From positions 22,402,010 through 22,466,009 of the forward strand of contig CALNVZ010003434.1 of assembly GCA_940671915.1 (NCBI GenBank): a DNA stretch of 64,000 nt, read 5' to 3'. This document shows, in pieces, positions 63,380 through 64,000 of the stretch (its first letter is position 1; the number at the start of each line of letters is the position of its first letter). Position numbers and translations under genes: made by a program. The stretch is from Paracentrotus lividus (lineage: Eukaryota > Echinodermata > Echinoidea > Camarodonta > Echinidae). The notes beneath the pieces are model-generated. The model searched no databases, was not told the DNA's origin, and saw only the letters and a list, made by a program, of their open reading frames with translations.

Positions 63380-63990
63380 GGGGTCATCCAACGAGACCGA
63401 CACCCACGAGACCGACGGCCCATAAGATAGACTCTAGACAAAGAAGGCTCATAAGACAGACACTAGCAAATAAAAGGCTCTATTAGATAGACACTAGAGC
63501 AAAGAGGATCACGAGACCGACAATACACAAAGTTAACCCACAAGACCAAAATTAGGCAAACTAGGTCCATGAGACCAACAGTACTGAAACAGCCCACTAG
63601 ACCGACAGTGCAGAAATTGAGCTCACAAGGCAGGGTGGTGTTGCATAAAACTTTTTTTCTAACCTGAGTTTTCTCGGGTTAAAAATCTCAGCTTATGTAG
63701 ACCTATTTCTTAGGTTATTCAACCTGAGTTTTGAAACTCCCTAAAAATTTATTGCATTAATACTTTTGAAAACTCTGGTATGTTTTTATGCAATGGAAAA
63801 AACAGTAAAAAATTCAGAAAAATATTGTAACCGGAGTTTTCGGACTTAAACCGGAGTTTTCAGATTTTAACCGGAAAAAACTCCGGTTAGAAGTTTTATG
63901 CAACAGGGTCCAGACGCTATCCAAAACAAGCCCACGAAAACGACAGGAATATATAGGAAAGTATTTTTACAGGGTGTCTCACAATAATAA
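63380..63990 (+). repeat. Degenerate AGACCGACA repeat, interrupted by an element
   Basis: Units of about 30-35 bases contain GAGACCGACA or variants (AGATAGACACTAG, AAGACCAAAATTAG). They run from 63392 to about 63625. The MITE-like element 63630-63912 follows, and unit-like sequence (AAGCCCACGAAAACGACAGG) resumes at 63928, so the element appears to have landed inside the array. It resembles the TTAGACCAA half of the array at 29935-30180. Confidence 0.6.
63630..63912 (+). mobile_element. TTGCATAAAAC-ended element, second copy
   Basis: Starts CAGGGTGGTGTTGCATAAAA and ends TTTTATGCAACAGGGTCCAG. It carries the same ACTCAGGTT-type and ACTCCGGTTA-type blocks as 4284-4567 but in reverse orientation. 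The two ends are imperfect inverted repeats sharing TTGCATAAAAC. Confidence 0.7.
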
Positions 63991-64000
63991 TGTTGTCAGG

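Overview
The window is animal nuclear DNA. It is AT-rich, with genes split into many short exons by GT-AG introns, dense short non-autonomous transposons, tRNA-derived SINEs and long GA, AT and homopolymer tracts. The ABCC10, FBXO39 and C11orf54 relatives together with this repeat style suggest a marine invertebrate deuterostome. An echinoderm such as a sea urchin is my best guess, but that is inference.

Layout. (1) 1-3344: repeat-rich left edge with no exon I can support. (2) 3345-21550, plus strand: the 3' part of a long coiled-coil protein gene with 23 exons and about 1,250 residues. It enters from the left and ends at a TGA at 21548-21550; I do not recognise it with confidence. (3) 21551-28190: intergenic repeats, then a TATA-box promoter candidate at 26145 with a probable non-coding first exon. 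(4) 28191-43102, plus strand: a complete 18-exon ABCC10 (MRP7) ortholog of about 1,608 residues. (5) 43103-46567: 3' flank with a duplicated segment and a SINE split by a PIF/Harbinger-like element. (6) 46619-49399, minus strand: a three-exon F-box protein resembling FBXO39. (7) 49400-50591: shared divergent upstream region with a perfect NRF1-type palindrome and several CCAAT boxes. (8) 50592 to beyond the right edge, plus strand: the first three coding exons of a C11orf54 (PTD012 family) homolog. Its second intron is 9.4 kb and contains about seven copies of a roughly 1.08-kb tandem repeat.

The genes have no obvious shared pathway: an ABC exporter, a probable SCF substrate adaptor, a probable ester hydrolase and a structural coiled-coil protein. 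I found no bacterial-type system, CRISPR array or long autonomous transposase ORF. The most unusual content is non-coding: the intronic tandem array, a short TTAA-flanked element with poly-G/poly-C hairpins at both ends, nested elements whose order of insertion can be read, and mobile elements lying within about 25 bases of splice sites. Exon edges come from manual reading of splice signals and reading phase, so a few may be off by some bases.
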